DNA of 64,000 nucleotides from Saprospiraceae bacterium (GTDB lineage Bacteria; Bacteroidota; Bacteroidia; Chitinophagales; Saprospiraceae), in NCBI GenBank assembly GCA_016709995.1, contig JADJLQ010000001.1, positions 1,026,001 through 1,090,000 of the forward strand, written 5' to 3'. Under the pieces are notes generated by a model. That model had not been told where the DNA came from, did not search any database, and worked only from the letters and a program-made list of their open reading frames with translations. Positions 47,464 through 56,613 of the stretch are shown here, piece after piece (position 1 is the stretch's first letter; every line of letters begins with the position of its first letter). A program made the translations under genes and the position numbers.

Positions 47464-48663
47464 TTAACCGTTGCTACCAGCCAGCCATCCTGTGGTCCAT
47501 GCAGCCTGAAAATTAAAACCGCCTGTCAAAGCATCTATATTCAACACTTCTCCTGCAAAATAAAGCCCAGGTATGAGCTTGCTCTGCATAGATCTCATAT
47601 CCACTTCTTTCAAATCCACTCCACCACAAGTCACAAATTCTTCTTTAAACGTACTTTTCCCATCCACCTTGAACTTCATAGAAGTAACTGTATCTATCAT
47701 CGACGATATATCTTTCAAGGAAACTGATTGCCAGAGTTTTTCACCCATACCAATTTGTGACATCCATATCTGCCATACTCTGGATGTAAATCCCGGGATA
47801 GGCGTATTGATCACAAGTTTATTTTTATTTTTTTCTTTAAGCGACAATAAGCTCTCCTTTAGCTCATTCGCTGACAAAGGGTATGCATAATTGACCTCCA
47901 TCTCAAATTTGTAATCAATATCATGAAGAGCTACAGCTCCAAATGCAGAAAGTTTTAGGATGGCTGGCCCGCTGAGTCCCCAGTGGGTAATCAATAAAGG
48001 GCCGGTACTCTTGATTCCTAAGGAAGGCAGTGTGATCTCGACCAGAGGCCAGGAGATACCAGGCAATCCGAATAATCTTTTATCCGAAATATTAAAAGTG
48101 AACAAGGACGGGACCGGAGCACAAATATGATGTCCAAGTTTTTTCAATTCATCCCAGATCAATTGGCCGGAGCCGGAAGTTAGGATCAATTGATCCATCA
48201 AATATTGTTGATCATTGGAAAACTTCAGTTCAAACTGTGTACCAACACATAAAATAGTTGACAAGGAGTGGCTCATAAGTAGCCTAACCCCAAGTGCTTG
48301 CGCTGTGGTGGTCAGACAATCCATAATAGTTTCAGACTTGTTGGTTATCGGAAACATCCTGCCATCCTCTTCGGTTTTAAGTAGGACTCCCCTAGCCTCA
48401 AACCATTGAATGGTATCAGATGGCTGGAACCTGTAAAAAGCGCCTTGCAATTCTTTTCCCCCTCTTGGATAATATTGAATTAAATCTTTTACGTTAAAAC
48501 AAGCGTGGGTGACATTGCATCTACCTCCTCCGGAAATTTTTACTTTCCCGAGTACTTTAGTGGTCTTTTCGAACACTGTCACCTCATGTTCAGGAAATGT
48601 TTCTTTATGCCTGATGGCAGCAAAAAAACCGGCTGCACCCCCTCCTATTATAGCTATTTTCAG
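47464..48663 (-). CDS. BaiN/YhiN (HI0933)-family FAD-dependent oxidoreductase with probable CTG start
   Basis: The intact FAD-binding N-terminus KIAIIGGGAAGFFAAIRHKE lies upstream of the nearest GTG start (48582) and is continuous with the body VTVFEKTTKVLGKVKISGGG and RCNVTHACF. The frame opens after a TAA near 48678 with no ATG, GTG or TTG before the motif; CTG 48661-48663 directly precedes Lys-Ile-Ala. I therefore propose CTG 48663 (400 aa, normal length) or a base error turning ATG to CTG. Members of this family are flavoproteins of unclear reaction (YhiN; BaiN in bile-acid metabolism). The C-terminus has GLYFAGEVLNIDALTGGFNF. Confidence 0.85.
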   Translation of the reverse strand: MKIAIIGGGAAGFFAAIRHKETFPEHEVTVFEKTTKVLGKVKISGGGRCNVTHACFNVKDLIQYYPRGGKELQGAFYRFQPSDTIQWFEARGVLLKTEEDGRMFPITNKSETIMDCLTTTAQALGVRLLMSHSLSTILCVGTQFELKFSNDQQYLMDQLILTSGSGQLIWDELKKLGHHICAPVPSLFTFNISDKRLFGLPGISWPLVEITLPSLGIKSTGPLLITHWGLSGPAILKLSAFGAVALHDIDYKFEMEVNYAYPLSANELKESLLSLKEKNKNKLVINTPIPGFTSRVWQIWMSQIGMGEKLWQSVSLKDISSMIDTVTSMKFKVDGKSTFKEEFVTCGGVDLKEVDMRSMQSKLIPGLYFAGEVLNIDALTGGFNFQAAWTTGWLAGSNG

Positions 48664-48732
48664 CGTAAATATTTTTTAGTATAGTTTATTAGAAAGATAT
48701 GATCATTAATGGCACTGGCTATTTGTAAACAA

Positions 48733-49359
48733 TCAGGAGGACAATAAATGGTCAATATAACCAGATATCATGGCCAAAGCCGGCTTAAAAGAGTCATTAT
48801 TATTGACGATGATGTCTACTTCATCTTTATGCGGCAGGATATATCTTTCAAAAGCGGGTAGCACGTGCTTTTCATATCGGTACAACACATCCTCCAGGGG
48901 ATAATTGCGCTCAATTTGGTCTCTTTTTATCCGTCGGATTACCTTCAGATTTTCTTTAGCTTCTATATATATTTTCAAGTCAAGCATCTTACGAATCATA
49001 GGGACAGAGAACACAAATAGGCCTTCGACGATGATGATCGGGGCAGAATAAAAAGTTAGAATTTTAGGTTTGATTTTTTTATTATTAAAGGTATATTCTT
49101 CCAGGTTAATAGTGTGGCCGAGCGTGAGATCCTTGACACTATTGGCAAATTTTTTAAGGTCAAGTGAGGTGGGAAGGTCAAAATTGACCACGCCCTGCTC
49201 ATCTTTTTTTTGATGTTGTCGTGGATGGTAAAAATCATCCTGAGAGATAATGCAAACCTGTTGATTGTTATATTTTGATCTCAATTCTTTGATAAAAGAG
49301 GTTTTGCCAGAACCACTACCCCCTGTGATCCCGATCAGAAATGGTCTTCGCTTTTTCAC
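48733..49359 (-). CDS. udk: Uridine kinase
   Basis: 208 aa. P-loop GITGGSGSGKTSF at residues 9-21, then VCIISQDDFYHPRQHQ, the catalytic/substrate Asp region, and FDLPTSLDLKKF, IIIVEGLFVF, and KVIRRIKRDQIERNYPLEDV of the lid. Phosphorylates uridine (and cytidine) with ATP or GTP in pyrimidine salvage. It is divergent from the nucleoside permease gene at 49481, 121 bases between starts, so uptake and phosphorylation may be regulated together. Confidence 0.93.
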   Translation of the reverse strand: MKKRRPFLIGITGGSGSGKTSFIKELRSKYNNQQVCIISQDDFYHPRQHQKKDEQGVVNFDLPTSLDLKKFANSVKDLTLGHTINLEEYTFNNKKIKPKILTFYSAPIIIVEGLFVFSVPMIRKMLDLKIYIEAKENLKVIRRIKRDQIERNYPLEDVLYRYEKHVLPAFERYILPHKDEVDIIVNNNDSFKPALAMISGYIDHLLSS

Positions 49360-49480
49360 CGTGCTAATTTAGGAAATATATTGATCGGTGCCGAATCTAT
49401 AAATCCCTCAAATCGACCAGATGATAATTTGAATCATTTAACTATCTTTCTCACTTAATTTTCAAGAAAAAGCATACTTC

Positions 49481-50707
49481 ATGAATATCAAGATCAGGAT
49501 AGTGGTGATGAATTTTTTACAGTTTTTCATCTGGGGTTCATGGTTGATTTCTCTGGGAGCATACCTGTTTAATGTATTGCACTTCAGTGGTGTACAAGTG
49601 GGAAGTATATATGGTACTATGGGACTGGCTTCCTTGTTTATGCCGGCTCTTTTGGGTATAGTAGCCGATAGATGGATCAATGCAGAGCGCGTACTCGGAC
49701 TATGTCACCTCCTGGGAGCTGGTTTGTTGATCTGGGCGTCCAAAGTGACTGACTACCCCACGCTGCATACGATTATGTTACTTAATTGTATGGTCTACAT
49801 GCCGACATTGGCACTAAACAACACGGTCTCTTACATCATCCTGGAGCAGAAAGGGTACAATATCGTCAAAGCCTTCCCCCCTATTCGGTTTTGGGGCACT
49901 ATAGGATTCATTGCGGCTATGTGGGTGATCGATTTTGCAGGCTGGACCAAAAGCCCTCTGCAATTATATATAAGTGCAGGGGCAGCTTTACTATTAGGCC
50001 TTTATGCTTTTACCATGCCAGCTTGTCCCCCAGCTAAAACCCAGGAAAAAAGAGGTTTCATATCCGCTATGGGACTGGATGCATTTGTCCTCTTCAAGAA
50101 TAATAAGATGTTGATCTTTTTTATTTTCTCCATGCTTTTAGGTGCTGCACTACAGATCACAAATGCGCTGGGCGGCGCCTACCTAGATGATTTTAAATCC
50201 AGTTATCCTGATTCATTTGGAGTCAAACATCCTAACCTGCTTTTGTCAATCTCACAGATCTCCGAGACACTTTTTATTCTGGCTATTCCCTTTTTCCTTC
50301 AACGATTTGGCATCAAAAAAGTGATGCTGATCAGCATCTTTGCCTGGGTATTTAGATTTGGCTTGTTTGCTATTGGCAATCCGGGCAGTGGTCTACCACT
50401 CCTGGTATTGTCTATGATCATCTATGGGATGGCCTTTGATTTTTTCAATATCTCTGGTTCGTTATTTGTAGAAAAAGAAGCCAATGTCAATATCCGGGCC
50501 AGTGCTCAAGGTTTGTTTATGCTCATGACGAACGGTATTGGGGCCTTTCTTGGTACCTGGATATCAGGCTATGCTGTCGATTATTTCACCACTGGTGGCA
50601 TCAAAGATTGGGGCAAGATATGGAATAGTTTTGCGCTGTATGCTTTAGTCCTCGGTATGGTATTCCCATTCATATTCAAGTATAAGCACGATCCGAAAGC
50701 AATCTAA
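49481..50707 (+). CDS. NupG-like nucleoside:H+ symporter (MFS)
   Basis: 408 aa with 12 predicted spans. The N-terminal MNFLQFFIWGSWLISLGAYL and VGSIYGTMGLASLFMPALLG, the loop LALNNTVSYIILEQKGYNIV, and FPPIRFWGTIGFIAAMWVID match the Nuc_H_symport family (NupG, XapB). Such proteins are common in Bacteroidota as the only nucleoside permease. Divergent from uridine kinase, which supports the assignment. Confidence 0.9.
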   Translation: MNIKIRIVVMNFLQFFIWGSWLISLGAYLFNVLHFSGVQVGSIYGTMGLASLFMPALLGIVADRWINAERVLGLCHLLGAGLLIWASKVTDYPTLHTIMLLNCMVYMPTLALNNTVSYIILEQKGYNIVKAFPPIRFWGTIGFIAAMWVIDFAGWTKSPLQLYISAGAALLLGLYAFTMPACPPAKTQEKRGFISAMGLDAFVLFKNNKMLIFFIFSMLLGAALQITNALGGAYLDDFKSSYPDSFGVKHPNLLLSISQISETLFILAIPFFLQRFGIKKVMLISIFAWVFRFGLFAIGNPGSGLPLLVLSMIIYGMAFDFFNISGSLFVEKEANVNIRASAQGLFMLMTNGIGAFLGTWISGYAVDYFTTGGIKDWGKIWNSFALYALVLGMVFPFIFKYKHDPKAI

Positions 50708-50716
50708 GCAGATATA

Positions 50717-51585
50717 TTATTTTTCGAACCAGTCTTTGCTGATTTGAGGACATTTGACATTTGAATTTCTAACTTGTCCTTGTTTTCTATCCAAAGCGAT
50801 TGAAATGCCAAATTTCAAATAAGCAAACTGGTCGTTTTTAGTGGGGTTACCTCTGGGTGTACCTGCTGAAAAATTTGGTGAACCGGGAGGCAACAATTCG
50901 GTATGTCTATCTGCCAACCTGGCTGCCAGGTCACCCCTATATTGACGCAAAAGATCGTTGTCATAATAGACACCACTGACATCGTCCAGGTAATCTGTAG
51001 AAGTAAAATATTGAGTCAACTCGATATCGAAATAAAATTTCTCGCTAATCCGAATAAAAATTCCACCTTGAATAGATAAAGCAACCTGGGTAAGTGAATA
51101 AGCCTTAGCGGCACTACCCGGCAATCCTTGACCTTCCGTACGAAGTGGATGCAACCGAACCCAATGGTTATCTATCTTGGCTTGTGGATCAAAATTAAAT
51201 CCAGTGATACCTACTCCTCCGGTAATACCAGCCCTTTTTTTTTTAACAACCCAAGTCTAAAACCTAACAAGCCTGACAAACTAGTTAAAGGGGATTTAAA
51301 AGATAAGTTCCTTGCCTTTCGACCTTCCGAAGTTTGGTCTTTGTCATCGGCTGACACACTGCTTTTTTCAAAATCTAATTCAACATACACAGGATCTAAT
51401 ACTCTTTTTGAAAAATATAAACCAATACCTGGCTTTAGTTGAGAAAAACTTTGCTTTAAATTGTAAGGAGCCAGATCTCCAAAATAGGTGCTAATCGTGG
51501 GACCACCACCTACAATTATATTTTGAGCAATACTATTTTTGCTACCATTGAAGAGCAAAAGTATAAGAATTAAATATCTGTTCAC
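50717..51585 (-). CDS. DUF6089-type outer-membrane barrel protein, frameshifted
   Basis: The N-terminal part (51585 to about 51230) has a signal peptide ending SIAQ and NIIVGGGPTISTYFGDLAPY, the start of DUF6089 proteins, then LDPVYVELDFEKSSVSADD. The frame breaks in a run of 11 T (AAAs on the coding strand) at about 51236-51246; one base change continues as GVGITGFNFDPQAKI and NHWVRLHPLRTEGQGLPG to the C-terminal AYLKFGISIALDRK. Total about 290 aa. Homologues are small surface barrels of unknown function. The long A/T run makes a consensus error likely, or the run could be a phase-variable site. Confidence 0.75.
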
Positions 51586-51848
51586 TTGACCAGTTCCATT
51601 TTAAGTATCAACATTTATTAAGTAACTGTATAAAGTAAGATTGACCAAATTCAGGGACACGATAATCAATAAGTTCAGAAATTATTTAGTGAACTATTAT
51701 GCACGTTCAACTGGGGTTAAAGGTATTACTTTTTATGTTTTATAAGGACTCTTTACCCATTTAAATGCACGATGCTGTTGTCCTGAACAAGTTAAAGGCT
51801 TAGGATAGTTAATAAATGAAATTTTAGGGTAATTTTATCAAAATTTTC

Positions 51849-53441
51849 ATGATGAATCGAGCTGCAATTGTAGGCATATTGCTTTTACCTTTTATTATGG
51901 GGTGGAGCCAGGTAATAAAAGCTCCAGAAGTTAAAGATGGATCAGGGCCATATCCTCAACTTATTATACGAGGAGCAACGCTAATCAACGGCAATGGAGC
52001 ACCTCCAATCGGCCCTGTTGACATCGTGGTAGAAAATAACAGGATCAAAAGTGTCACACAGGTGGGATATCCGGGTATAGCTATAGATTCAGCAGGCAGA
52101 CCCAAATTATTGCCTGGTGGCAAGGAAATTCAGGCAGAAGGTCAATATGTGTTGCCGGGATTTGTAGAAATGCATGGACATATCGGAGGCAATGCGCAGG
52201 GGGCTGATGCGGAGTATGTCTTTAAGCTTTGGATGGCTCACGGCATCACGACCGTAAGAGACCCAAGTGCAGGCAATGGTTTGGACTGGGTATTGGAAGA
52301 AAAAAAGAAATCTGCTCAAAATCTAATCACAGCACCACGCATTTTCGCCTATACTGCCTTCGGTATGGGTGCAAAAGAGCCGATCACCACGCCCGAACAA
52401 GCACGCCTTTGGGTGAGAGAAAATGCAGCAAAAGGAGCTGACGGGATCAAATTTTTTGGAGCCAATCCTGATATCATGCAGGCCGCACTCGAAGAAAACA
52501 AAAGGTTGGGCTTGCGGTCTGCCTGCCATCATGCTCAAATGAATGTAGCCCAATGGAATGTGCTCAACTCTGCCAGAGCTGGCCTCACCACGATGGAACA
52601 TTGGTATGGTCTTCCTGAAGCCTTATTCGATACCCGTACCGTACAGGACTATCCTCCTGACTATAATTATGCCAATGAACAGGATCGGTTTGGCCAAGCT
52701 GGCAAATTATGGCTCCAGGCTGCCAAACCAGGTTCTCCAAAATGGAATGCGGTTATGGACGAATTATTGTCCCTTGACTTTACCCTTGACCCTACTTTTA
52801 ACATCTATGAAGCCAATAGAGATCTCGCCAGGGCAAGGCTCCAAGAATGGCACCAGGACTACACCATGCCCAGTCTTTGGAAATTTTATGCACCCAGTAG
52901 GATTTCGCATGGTTCCTATTGGCATAGCTGGGGCACGGAGCAAGAAGTTGAATGGAAAGAAAACTATCGAATTTGGATGATGTTTGTGAATGAGTATAAA
53001 AACCGGGGAGGCAGAGTAACTGTAGGTACAGACTCAGGATTCATCTATCAGTTGTATGGTTTTTCATATCCCCGAGAACTTGAACTGTTGAGAGAAGCAG
53101 GATTTCATCCTTTAGAAATCATCCGAAGTGCTACTCTTTACGGAGCTCAGGCTTTAGGCATAGATAAAGAATTGGGGACGGTAGAACCAGGCAAATTAGC
53201 TGACCTGGTTATCATTAAAGAAAATCCTCTAAAAAACCTTCAAGTCTTATATGGTACAGGTGCAGTCGCCCTGGATGATTCTAATCAGGTAAAAAGAATT
53301 GGCGGAGTACTCTATACGATTAAAGATGGTATAGTGTATGATGCCAAAAAACTATTGGAGGATGTAAGAAACATGGTGGCTGAATCTAAAAAGGATTCAG
53401 GTGAACCTATTACTCAACCAGGAATAATTAAGAAATCATAA
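51849..53441 (+). CDS. Exported amidohydrolase-family protein
   Basis: 530 aa with a signal peptide (VGILLLPFIMGWSQ). The metal-dependent hydrolase core follows: LIIRGATLINGNGAPPIGPV, the first metal ligands in LPGFVEMHGHIGGNA, ADGIKFFGANPDIMQAALEE with a candidate carboxylated Lys, SACHHAQMNVAQWN and the last Asp in TVGTDSGFIYQLYGFSY. The C-terminal ELGTVEPGKLADLVIIKENP is the family closing beta-sandwich. Substrate unknown; homologues hydrolyse cyclic amides or dipeptides. The following Xaa-Pro peptidase gene is 57 bases downstream and could be in one unit. Confidence 0.85.
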   Translation: MMNRAAIVGILLLPFIMGWSQVIKAPEVKDGSGPYPQLIIRGATLINGNGAPPIGPVDIVVENNRIKSVTQVGYPGIAIDSAGRPKLLPGGKEIQAEGQYVLPGFVEMHGHIGGNAQGADAEYVFKLWMAHGITTVRDPSAGNGLDWVLEEKKKSAQNLITAPRIFAYTAFGMGAKEPITTPEQARLWVRENAAKGADGIKFFGANPDIMQAALEENKRLGLRSACHHAQMNVAQWNVLNSARAGLTTMEHWYGLPEALFDTRTVQDYPPDYNYANEQDRFGQAGKLWLQAAKPGSPKWNAVMDELLSLDFTLDPTFNIYEANRDLARARLQEWHQDYTMPSLWKFYAPSRISHGSYWHSWGTEQEVEWKENYRIWMMFVNEYKNRGGRVTVGTDSGFIYQLYGFSYPRELELLREAGFHPLEIIRSATLYGAQALGIDKELGTVEPGKLADLVIIKENPLKNLQVLYGTGAVALDDSNQVKRIGGVLYTIKDGIVYDAKKLLEDVRNMVAESKKDSGEPITQPGIIKKS

Positions 53442-53497
53442 CCTAACCATTCCTCCAATCCAGAGTACCAAGGTAGTCAAGCTTTAAAATCCTATAA

Positions 53498-54739
53498 ATG
53501 ATTTTTACGCCACAGAGTGTTTCCTTTTACAAAAAAACAAGAATCCAGGTTATAGAACATCTGGCACCCGACAGTATTGCCATCTTCCACAGCAATGATA
53601 AGATGCCATCTACAGGGGACCAATATTACCCTTTTCGGCAAAATAAGGATTTGTTGAGATTGTGTGGTATCTACCAGGAGGACACTGCCCTCGTACTATT
53701 TCCTGATCATCCGGATCAGCATAAAAGAGAATTGTTGTTCATCAGAAGGACAGACGACCATATCAGAATCTGGGAAGGTACCTGCCTGGATAAAGCTCAG
53801 GCGGAATCAGTATCAGGCGTAAAAAACATTTATTGGTTTGATCAGTTTGAGTCCATAGTCTATCCACTCATTGTCAGGGCCAAAAATGTCTATCTTAATA
53901 GCAATGAAAAAGCAGCTTATCCTTTAATCATAGAAAATCGGAATGAACGATATGGTAAACACCTGATGTCGCAATTCCCATTCCATCAATTCCATAGGCT
54001 GCAGCCCATTTTAAAAAATTTAAGTTTAGTCAAAACAAAAGAAGAAATACAAGCCATCAAAACTGCTATCAAGCTCACCGGTGATACCTGGAAAATCATC
54101 GATGCACTGATCAAACCAGGGATGCATGAATATGAAATCGCTGCAGAGATCAGCTACCAATTTGAAAAACAAGGAGCTATACATGCATTCGAACCCATTG
54201 TAGCCAGTGGCTCGTCAGCGTGCGCTTTACATTATAAATCCAATCATCAGATTTTAGCGAAAGATGATCTTATCCTGGTAGATTTTGGAGCGGAGCTCAA
54301 TGGCTATGCTGCCGATATGACCAGGTGCAAAGCAATAGATGGGACTATGAATAAAAGACAGTTTGAAGTCTATGATCAAGTGCTTAGTGTCTTCCTTAAT
54401 GTCAAACAAGTGGTCAAAGCCGGTTTAACGATTGCAGAATTGAATGATATAGCGGAGGAAAAAATGGGCGAATCATTATTGCAACTTGGGCTGGTACCCT
54501 CATCAGAGATAGCTGAGAAACAAAAAATTAAAAAGTATTTTCCTCATGGCGTAGCTCACTTCCTGGGTATGGATGTACACGATTATGGTGATAGATATAC
54601 CGAGCTGCAACCTGGAATGATCATCACCTGTGAACCCGGGATCTATATTACTGAAGAAAGCATTGGCATCAGACTGGAAAACGACCTTTTAATTACCACA
54701 GAAGGTTGTATCGATTTGATGGAAGAGTATGAATTATAA
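53498..54739 (+). CDS. pepP: Xaa-Pro aminopeptidase (M24B)
   Basis: 413 aa: an N-terminal AMP_N domain (FYKKTRIQVIEHLAPDSIAI, FRQNKDLLRLCGIYQED) and the creatinase-fold catalytic domain. The five dinuclear metal ligands are visible: Asp in LVDFGAELNGYAADMTRC (two), His in YFPHGVAHFLGMDVHDYG, Glu in TCEPGIYI and Glu in GIRLENDLLIT. It removes N-terminal residues next to proline. No signal peptide is seen, so it is cytoplasmic. Confidence 0.92.
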   Translation: MIFTPQSVSFYKKTRIQVIEHLAPDSIAIFHSNDKMPSTGDQYYPFRQNKDLLRLCGIYQEDTALVLFPDHPDQHKRELLFIRRTDDHIRIWEGTCLDKAQAESVSGVKNIYWFDQFESIVYPLIVRAKNVYLNSNEKAAYPLIIENRNERYGKHLMSQFPFHQFHRLQPILKNLSLVKTKEEIQAIKTAIKLTGDTWKIIDALIKPGMHEYEIAAEISYQFEKQGAIHAFEPIVASGSSACALHYKSNHQILAKDDLILVDFGAELNGYAADMTRCKAIDGTMNKRQFEVYDQVLSVFLNVKQVVKAGLTIAELNDIAEEKMGESLLQLGLVPSSEIAEKQKIKKYFPHGVAHFLGMDVHDYGDRYTELQPGMIITCEPGIYITEESIGIRLENDLLITTEGCIDLMEEYEL

Positions 54740-54772
54740 GTTGAAATAAAAGCCGAACTTCGTTCATCAACC

Positions 54773-56320
54773 TTATCTACTGGTTTTACCAAAAGTGATG
54801 CCTGGCCAATCATCGGTGCGAAAAGGAATCATAGGCAAACCATCGCGACTATACATATTGCATACAGGATTGTCAGCCCAGGCATATCTAATAGCCACTG
54901 GATTGGAGATGTGGTCACTCCAAACCTCCATCTGCGTTGAACTAATGATTTTAGCTTCAGCCCATTCAAATCGTTTATCCTCACCTGCGATCGCAAAACC
55001 TTTGGGCTCAGGTGTATCAAAAGCGTAAAGCCCTTGTCCCACATTATTAAAAGTAAGAATGATTTTGCCCTTGTCGATTTGCATTGTTTGATAAGTGGGC
55101 CCGCTAAACAATATTCCTTTATTGTAATCTTTGGCCAAGGCCCATCTAGCCAACCTATCAGCTACAGTTTGTTTGTGTCGTGGATGAATGTCCCGCCCCT
55201 CACCCAAATCGATGATGACAGCCTGTCCTGTATTGGACAATCTATCCATGGTCATCGTCTGCGCTTCGCGCAATTCTGCCCAGCTGCTTTCACCAGTCAT
55301 ATCGGCCTCTTTTTGAAAATCAGCCAATTGTACATAATAAAACGGAAAGTCGCCTTGACCCCACTCCTCGCGCCAATTTTGAATCATCAAAGGGAAAAGA
55401 TCCCGATATTGATATGCCCGACCTGCGTTGGATTCTCCCTGGTACCAAATTACTCCTTTTATACCATAGCCTATAGTCGGGTGTAATACCCCATTGTATA
55501 TATTGGCTGGTCGCTGATTGCCTGACATTAAATCACCTGGTCGCTGAGGCCTGGGTGTGTTTCGCAGGCCGGATGGCAAGGCTTCCCATGCTTCCAAAGA
55601 TTTCTTCCAATTAGTGACTTCCAATTCGTAATTATAGTGTAGTTCCTTGTCTTTCCACCAAGCCATGAGGTCATTATACTTAGGGTCTTTTAACAATATA
55701 TCTTTATTGACCCAGGCTTCAGCAGCAGACCCTCCCCAGGAATCATCTATCAGTCCTATGGGTACATTTAAGGCATCGCACAAACGACGACCAAAAAAAT
55801 ATCCAATCGCAGAAAAGTCTTTTACAGACTCAGGAGTGCAAGCAGTCCAGGCACCCTCAAAATCGTTTTTAATTTGATCAGTGCCGACCCTAGGCACCGT
55901 GATCAACCGAATATTTGGCGCATTGGCAGTCAATATAGCCAACTCTGCACTATTGGTATTTTTAACAGGCCATTCCATATTCGATTGACCGGAACAAATC
56001 CATACTTCGCCTACAAGCACATCGTCGAAAAAAAATTTTGATTTTTCTCCGGCTATATTTAATCGGTATGGACCACCAACCGGCAGGGGCATTAGTTTTA
56101 CTTTCCAATTACCTTTAAGATCGGATTTTGTAGTTTGGCTCTGACCATTAATCTCTACTGTAATCGTTTCGCCGGGAGTAGCCCATCCCCATACTGGATT
56201 GATTTGTTTTTGTTGCAATACCATATGGTCACCGAATATGGCTGGCAGTCGGAGTTGGGCTATCGACATTTGCAGACCCAGTATCGCAAAACAACAAGTG
56301 AACATTATTTTATTAATCAT
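54773..56320 (-). CDS. Exported sialate O-acetylesterase
   Basis: About 515 aa from ATG 56318-56320 (a longer reading would add ten residues before the signal peptide). Signal ending near SIAQ; start LRLPAIFGDHMVLQQKQINP is diagnostic of this family. The SGNH nucleophile is in WICSGQSNMEWPVKN, the GYFFGRRLCDALNVPIGLID and GVIWYQGESNAG blocks follow, and the catalytic His is in DIHPRHKQTVADRLARWAL. Removes O-acetyl groups from sialic acid or plant polysaccharides, releasing them for other enzymes. Converges on the pepP gene with 33 bases between. Confidence 0.9.
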   Translation of the reverse strand: MINKIMFTCCFAILGLQMSIAQLRLPAIFGDHMVLQQKQINPVWGWATPGETITVEINGQSQTTKSDLKGNWKVKLMPLPVGGPYRLNIAGEKSKFFFDDVLVGEVWICSGQSNMEWPVKNTNSAELAILTANAPNIRLITVPRVGTDQIKNDFEGAWTACTPESVKDFSAIGYFFGRRLCDALNVPIGLIDDSWGGSAAEAWVNKDILLKDPKYNDLMAWWKDKELHYNYELEVTNWKKSLEAWEALPSGLRNTPRPQRPGDLMSGNQRPANIYNGVLHPTIGYGIKGVIWYQGESNAGRAYQYRDLFPLMIQNWREEWGQGDFPFYYVQLADFQKEADMTGESSWAELREAQTMTMDRLSNTGQAVIIDLGEGRDIHPRHKQTVADRLARWALAKDYNKGILFSGPTYQTMQIDKGKIILTFNNVGQGLYAFDTPEPKGFAIAGEDKRFEWAEAKIISSTQMEVWSDHISNPVAIRYAWADNPVCNMYSRDGLPMIPFRTDDWPGITFGKTSR

Positions 56321-56613
56321 TGCTAGATATATTTTTAAAATTTGCATCAATTATGCCTTACCAAGATAACATGACTTGCCCTATTGTCAAAGTAATTATA
56401 AATTTTGTCAATTGAATCCCATTTATCCATGATGCTGCTCACAAGAAAAACATAAAAACCCCTCTTCAAAGCTCTCCTAAGAATGTCGAGAAAATAAAAA
56501 GTGCATTCAGAAAAAAAAATTATCTCAAATTATTAAAAACTAAACATTACAACTAGCATTCGATTTATAAAGTTAAATATTATCTTTCCACATATTAATT
56601 CATTTTACATCAT

